NCBI GenBank assembly: GCA_023853785.1 | Contig: JAJIRX010000028.1 | Location: forward strand, 62,001 to 126,000 | DNA length: 64,000 nucleotides | Direction: 5' to 3' | Origin: Psilocybe azurescens | Lineage: Eukaryota; Basidiomycota; Agaricomycetes; Agaricales; Agrocybaceae | Shown: positions 58,479-64,000 of the stretch, piece by piece | Layout of the letters: every line of letters starts with the position of its first letter | Numbering within the stretch: the stretch's first letter is position 1 | Position numbers and translations under genes: made by a program | The notes under the pieces: generated by a model | What the model saw: the letters and a program-made list of their open reading frames with translations, nothing else | Told to the model about the DNA's origin: nothing | The model's database searches: none

Positions 58479-59421
58479 TTCTGTTAATTGTGTTGGGAGG
58501 TTTGGGGGTATTTATGAACGGAAATGTCGTAGTGCAGAGAAAGAACAAGAACAATAGAACAAACAGCGTAGATTCCGGATTGACATTGATGGCGACATTA
58601 CGATGACAGTCGAAGATAAATGAATTCTGTTGGGAATTCTGAGGGTTTGTTGCTAGAGCCGGCACCTGCCGAGTATTATTGCGCCGGAGATTTAACGGGT
58701 CGGTGAGGGCCCCGAACCTTAACTGAACTCTTCGAATTTGCTTTGAAAATCAAAGTGCTTCAACTTCTTATTACTTAGAAGATCGCAAATAAGACTGATA
58801 CTACTCAAAAACGGCTTTATATTGCGTATTCTGTGTCAATCTGGGTAATGACCTATATAAAAGAAACTCCCACGAAGCGGCCTCCGATGGTAAATTTCCC
58901 ACTGGCGCCAACTTTCACATATGATGTGATGTAGTGATGATAGTGAAGTGATAATACAGGCACGCTCAGGAGTACAATGCACATTATTTTTTGGTCGATA
59001 TGTTCTCAGGGCACATATTGGAAGGTTGAGCACCGATGGCTTTGTATTTTTTGTACGACGTAGCTACCTGGAAACATATAAAACTTGACGACGGTGACAA
59101 CTGACAAGTACGGCAGAACAGACTCAGGCTGAGAGCTGGCTAAGTGAAAAGCGTTGAATACATGCGAATACGTACAAATACATTTAAAAGGTCAGCATTG
59201 TATATCTAGCGAGATAAAACAACGATGTTGAGATTACTATCCGTTACAGGTACATCTCAACCTGTCAGTATTATTATTAATTGAGTGATACTTGTGAGAC
59301 TATGCTTCAATAGTCTAGCAGTGAAGATAGATAAAACCGGCTGTAACAGAAACGGATAAATGCCAACTCAGAACCATAGAATTATTCGCCCTTCTCCCTG
59401 TCAACGACACAAAAATCAAGA
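58479..59421. other. Intergenic, divergent promoter of E and the CorA-like gene
   Basis: About 940 nt; AT-rich after 59100. No gene, RNA or repeat recognised beyond short meaningless frames. Confidence 0.45.
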
Positions 59422-61312
59422 ATGGACAACCCACCGACACTAAGAGCTGAAATGTTTACGCATCCGGAGATTGAACTGAGGCTAAAGAAATTCCCTGTTC
59501 CGATTGAAGACTGGCGCGCTTTGTCCAGCACTACGCTCATTGATACCCTGGAGGTATACTCGGATGGTAAAATTACTTTGAATGAAAGTTTGGGATCGGA
59601 GGAGTTTTTAGCATATTCTCAGGTCAGATAAAGATTACTAGTTGCTATACTACACTCATTTATGCGATACTGACTTGCTATTATTTTTCACAACCAGAAT
59701 GTTTGCGAATCAGGGAGAAAAAAACCAACACTACGCTTAATGTCAAGTATCATATCAAATCTGCTCGAGCTCTTCAAGTTTTAATCGACTGATCTCTTCC
59801 ATAGATTTCTAAACGGTATCGACAGAGAAGCGCTACATCCGCTGGGAAGCACAGAGAATGCCCAAGACGATACTGCGAGCATAATTCACCAAACACTTGG
59901 GACACCATTATCCTTCTTCCGTTTCCTGACCCATTTTGGTAACTCTCCCAGGGTGGGAAGATCTCTCTTTGTGCGCAAGTCTCTGGATGGTCGGAAAACA
60001 TCTCTGGGTAAGCATCCCAACTCATTCTTCAGTGCCCCAGGCATATACTAACGTGATATGCATTAATTCTGTAAAGATGGGATCTACCAGGTCTCAGATA
60101 AGAATACCGCAAACTGGCATTTGTGCCACGTCTGGTTTTCGCAAAGTTTGGATTGGCATCAGACCTCAAATTACGTTATGCATGGCGTTCCCCCAGCTAC
60201 TCAGAAGCTAATCCTCGAGTGTGCAAAGGGGAAAGCCTATCATGCTTTGCTTCGTCCATTTGCTGTACATGCCTTCATACAGGATTCTTTTGCCCATTCT
60301 TTATTTCGAGAATATGTGGTTATTGACAATGAAATTCATAGCTTTGTAAGTACCCATTGGCCGAACTACTTATTAAGTATCCTGCTCATTGTACGCGACA
60401 TATTCTCTTTCTAGGAGACCTTATCCCTTAGCTTCTGGAAACTGAAAGAGAAGGACGATGTAAAGAAGCTCCTTAGTCTATCCAGGTCTACCAAAATGCT
60501 ACTGGCTCACGCTGAGAGGTGCAGAAGAACTAGCGAATATCTCATCGCTTCTCTGGATAAAAACGCAGACCTTTTTGCGCCAAACCCTAAAGCTAGATAT
60601 TGGGAGCAAGAATCGATCAAAGAATCTCTTGCCCAACTATGCTCACGAGTTGATGATCTCACCTCTTCGGCGCTTACCTTGGACGATCGCATCAAATATT
60701 TGATTGACTTGGTGTACAACGAGATATCCCAAGCAAATAACGCGATAAATCTGGACATCGCTAAGCTAACGACAAGTATCGCAATAGCGGCTCAGAATGA
60801 TAGCTCTTCCATGATCACGTTTGTTCATTTATTTTCTTAACATTGTCTCTACTCAATCTATTTGACCCTTTAGAATGGCGGCTGTTACCATGTTCTTCCT
60901 ACCTGGTACCTTTATTGCGGTAAGTCTATGGTAGTGCATAATATTAACCCTCGCAGTTAGCTTATCACCGCAAGAAACTTAGACATTGTTCAGCATGACT
61001 TTCTTCGGAACGACAGACAAGGGTTCCCTTACTGTCGCTTCACAGGGATGGATATTTCTTGTCACTGCGATTCCTCTGACAATCATCATCTTTACTATCT
61101 GGTATTTCTGGAAAAGACATCGAGTCGAGAGATCAATGCATGCGCTTGCAGCATTGAGAAGTAGTGCAAAGAAACCTCAACAATACATACTACCGCCTCA
61201 CTCAAAACCTTGGTCACTCTTTCTCAATAAAATCAACACACTTCTATTTGGATTTAGGTCATCAACTACGGAAGCAGATCCAGAAAAAGGCGAAGTATGG
61301 CATCCCAGCTGA
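59422..61312 (+). CDS. Fungal CorA-like membrane protein
   Basis: Starts MDNPPTLRAEMFTHPEIELR. The soluble part contains LGTPLSFFRFLTHFGNSPRV, NTANWHLCHVWFSQSLDWHQ, AKGKAYHALLRPFAVHAFIQ, YWEQESIKESLAQLCSRVDD-LTSSALTLDDRIKYLIDLVY and ANNAINLDIAKLTTSIAIAA (the long helix before the pore). It is followed by the paired membrane segments MAAVTMFFLPGTFIATLFSM and GWIFLVTAIPLTIIIFTIWY, and a basic tail. The TMFFLPGTFIATLFSM stretch is typical of the large fungal CorA-like family. The GMN loop that defines true CorA/Mrs2 Mg2+ channels is replaced by a loop beginning TLFSMTFFGT, so magnesium transport cannot be assumed. About 5 introns. It lies between the two three-module genes E and D. Confidence 0.8.
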
Positions 61313-61598
61313 AACGGGCACGGGACGCAATGCGATTAAAATTTGTTATGTATATATCTTCCTACGATAGTTTATAATGGTATGCTAGCATGCACGTATG
61401 GTATAATCTGCGTCCAAAAGGTCAAATCTTACCTGTAAATAAGGATGTGAACCGGGCGCTTGAGCGTCTATTTTTAGATATGATGGCAAGTCTTGCCATG
61501 CAGAAGTTGTTTACGCATCCATATACTGGATGTAACACGGTTGTCTTCAAGTTTCAACGCTTCATTATCTACTGCTTGTAAAAAGCTGTATCCATCCT
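61313..61598. other. Short convergent intergenic region
   Basis: 3' ends of the CorA-like gene and gene D. No feature recognised. Confidence 0.45.
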
Positions 61599-63905
61599 TC
61601 ACCAGTCAAGAATATCGAAAAAGTAAAGAAAAATATGCTCTCCTGAAAACAACTGACAGTGATCAAAACTGTTCATTGTCTGCCGATGGTTCGCCTGAAA
61701 CAAGACACCACTCCATAGTAGGACTGCTCCTACCACTGGATGGTGTTGACGGTAATGAAACTGACGAGAACGATTCTGAGAGAGAAAATTGGGATGGGGT
61801 CGGAAAATGAGATATCGACACCTTTTGGTGCCACGTCCAGTGGCAGAAGCACTCGAATCTAAGCTTTCTTCTTCCTTTTCATCTGAAACACGGGAGCAGT
61901 TGGTCAGCGTACCTTCTGCGAGTGTTCTGCGGCGTTCTTGGTTCGTTGTTGCTTCACGTTGGCGGCGAGCGAGGTACATTCTGAGTATCGCTCCCGCAGC
62001 AGCTATCACAGCAACGCTTCCAAGAACGCACCCAATAATTCTCGACGTACTGTTCTCATCATACAAAGCAAAGCTGTTCCTTTTGCCGATTCCATATACC
62101 CTGGCTTTAGACGTCGAGGTAGATTCTAGAGCCACAGTGGCCGAATTAAAACTCGCGTTGGCCGAGGGAGGGAGGGACATAGCCTCAGAGGGGTAATACT
62201 CTGCGTAATCAAACGTGAAATGTGCCCTGGAGCTAGGTGCTGACGATATCATGACGGCCAGGACATGAGGTCCGGGAGTGAGGTCCGGAGATTCGTAGAA
62301 TTTCTTGTCGTATTGGAAGTCGTCGGCTTGCTTCTGTACGAACTCTTGGCCACGGCCGTTATCAATACTAAACAGTGATACCGGCGATTTTCCAAAAGAT
62401 AAAGCATCGATTGTGCCGAAAACCATGATCTTTGTGCCTGTTGAGGACGAGTTTCAATTTAAGGTGAGGTGCATTTGGTAATAAGGAAAATGAATTCGTA
62501 CCTGTGAACGGAATTTGCATAGATGCCCCTACAGAGTGAGTTCTAGACGTAGTGCCCAAATATTCGTTTTGATTTCCTCCGAGAGACCAGCAGTCGGGAG
62601 AATAAGATATGATGGGATTGCGGTCATCAAGTCTGATTACATGCTGGACATCGATTTTGTTGTATGTCTCTTGCATTGGTTTCAGAACTTCTGAGGACTC
62701 GAATGTGTTGGAAGACGCAGACATCGATGATGATTCGGAAGGAATATTATGGGCGTACTCCCCCTAGTTGTGATAGTGGTGGATAGATGATGCGATGAGA
62801 TTGTGTCAGAGGAATAAAACTTGACATAATCAAATGTAAAATGTGCCCGATCAGTAGGAGCGCGTACAATGGTGACCATGAGAACATGGGAGCCCGCGTC
62901 AAGGTCTGAAGATTCGTACAATTTCTGTTGGTATTGAATTGAGTCGGTTTGTCTCAAGGTAACTTGTTGTGCAGGCCCGTTATCAATGCTAAACGATGGA
63001 GTCGGAGATGTCCCAAGAGCCGCAGAATCGATTGTACCAAACAGCATAACCTTGCTTCCTTATGGCACTCCCAGCGTAAGTCAAAGTATAGATGAAGGAA
63101 CAGAAATATAATATACCTGTAAAAGGGATCGTCATCGATACGCCCAGCTTGTTTGTTCGTCTCGTCGTCCCCTGATATTCATTACTGTTTCCTCCATAGG
63201 ACCATCCGTTGACCGAGTAAGATATAGCAGGGTCTCGATCGTTCATTTTGATTATTGGTTGTATGACCTTTTTGCTATAGACGTTGCGGCTTGAGATTGA
63301 CACCTCAAGCGAATCTGTGAAACTAGAGGACATCAAGAGCGATGGCACAATGGGCGAGGTTTGTGTAGATTTCTGCTCAGCAGACAGTACAAAAGGCGTC
63401 GCGAATGGGGAAAGTAAAGAGGCAGATATGTCGGAGGCATGGTATTCCGCGTAATCAAACGTGAAATGTGCCCTAGAACTAGGGACAGATGAAATAACGA
63501 CTGTCAAAATATGTGTTCCAAGTGCGAGTTCGGGGGATTCAAAGAATTTTTGCTGGTACTGGGGGACATCGGTCTGCTCCTGGACAAATTCCCAATGGCT
63601 GGGCTCGTCGTCGATTCTAAAAACATGAAACGGGCGATTTCCCAAACGACGTTGACTCGATTGTGCCGAAGAGCATGATTTTAGTTCCTGAAGAAAAAAT
63701 CTTCGGAGTTAGATACTTTATTCAAAGAATAGAAGAAACACTCGCCTATGAATGGGATTCTCATAGAAGCTTCTGACTTAATAGTCTTTGTTGTGGTTCC
63801 CAAGTATTCATTGCCGCTTCCTCCAAGGCGCCAATTATTATTGGAATAAGCTATTGAGGGGTCACGATCATCAATCCTGACGACGAGTTGAGGTTTGTCG
63901 TCCAT
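61599..63905 (-). CDS. Protein D: three galactose-binding-like modules plus TM
   Basis: Starts MDDKPQLVVRIDDRDPSIAY, without a signal peptide. Module 1: EYLGTTTKT, SMRIPFIG | intron | then ... QYQQKFFESPELALGTHILT, RAHFTFDYAEYHASD. Module 2: IKMNDRDPAISYSVNGWSYG, VSMTIPFTG | intron | KVMLFGTIDSAALG, KLYESSDLDAGSHVLMVTI. Module 3: RLDDRNPIISYSPDCWSLGG, SMQIPFTG | intron | TKIMVFGTIDALSFGKSPVS, KKFYESPDLTPGPHVLAVMI, RAHFTFDYAEYYPSE. A linker then leads to one membrane helix (GCVLGSVAVIAAAGAILRMY), a basic cluster (LARRQREATTNQERRR) and a tail to the stop at 61599. About 700 residues. A C-run at 62760-62764 gives a one-base slip in the linker between modules 2 and 3. Suggests a cell-surface protein with repeated ligand-binding domains; the ligand is unknown. 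Confidence 0.82.
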
Positions 63906-64000
63906 TTTCCGTCTTAAACTCAACTTGTAGACTTCTGAAGATAGAGCACCTGTAGATTGAAGGGCCCCAAAGAAACAGGACGACGGGAAGAAAGATGGGA

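Overview
This window looks like nuclear DNA of a mushroom-forming basidiomycete (Agaricomycetes). Genes on both strands are interrupted by many short GT-AG introns of about 45-70 nt, often with CTAAC/CTGAC-like branch sites. The gene families are also typical of Agaricomycetes: BTB/POZ and F-box/LRR proteins, pepsin-like protease clusters, a secreted glycopeptide-type protein, a fungal CorA-like protein, and multi-module membrane proteins with galactose-binding-like domains. Most genes were read by joining exons by eye, so coordinates run from start codon to stop codon and internal splice sites are approximate unless stated.

Layout. 1-1330: a prolidase-type peptidase (minus, cut by the window edge) diverging from a zinc-finger HIT protein. 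1964-4626: an allantoate/nicotinate-type MFS permease. 4789-6030: membrane protein A. 6606-8729: bifunctional thiamine biosynthesis gene THI6. 8730-10170: decayed sequence. 10170-14199: two tandem copies (B, C) of the A-type membrane protein. 15079-16265: BTB/POZ protein. 16790-18895: RGG-repeat protein. 19330-20873: a gag-only LTR retroelement with identical LTRs and an intact target-site duplication, sitting in the leader of a phytanoyl-CoA dioxygenase-like gene (20931-22539). 23203-24570: HtrL/YibB-like putative glycosyltransferase. 24571-28800: gene-poor, hairpin-rich DNA plus an LRR relic. 28831-29858: F-box/LRR protein. 30314-30958: SWIM zinc-finger protein (SWS1/ZSWIM7-like). 31000-33400: unresolved. 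33409-42496: three tandem aspartic proteases with GPI-type tails. 43944-45246: class 3 lipase. 45846-47178: secreted glycopeptide-like protein. 48209-52011: large low-complexity basidiomycete protein. 52538-53043: small basic protein. 53246-56252: YSH1 (CPSF73). 56353-63905: two three-module relatives (E, D) of the A/B/C family flanking a CorA-like protein.

Themes. (1) Five genes (A-E) carry repeats of one beta-rich module; D and E hold three each, with an intron at the same place in every module. (2) There is strong local tandem duplication (B/C, three proteases, D/E). (3) The LTR element is a recent gag-only insertion whose primer-binding site matches the anticodon arm of initiator tRNA-Met, implying a half-tRNA primer. 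(4) Many conserved genes, including essential YSH1, have apparent one-base frameshifts, mostly in homopolymers. This is best explained by consensus indel errors rather than pseudogenes, so protein predictions here need correction against reads.
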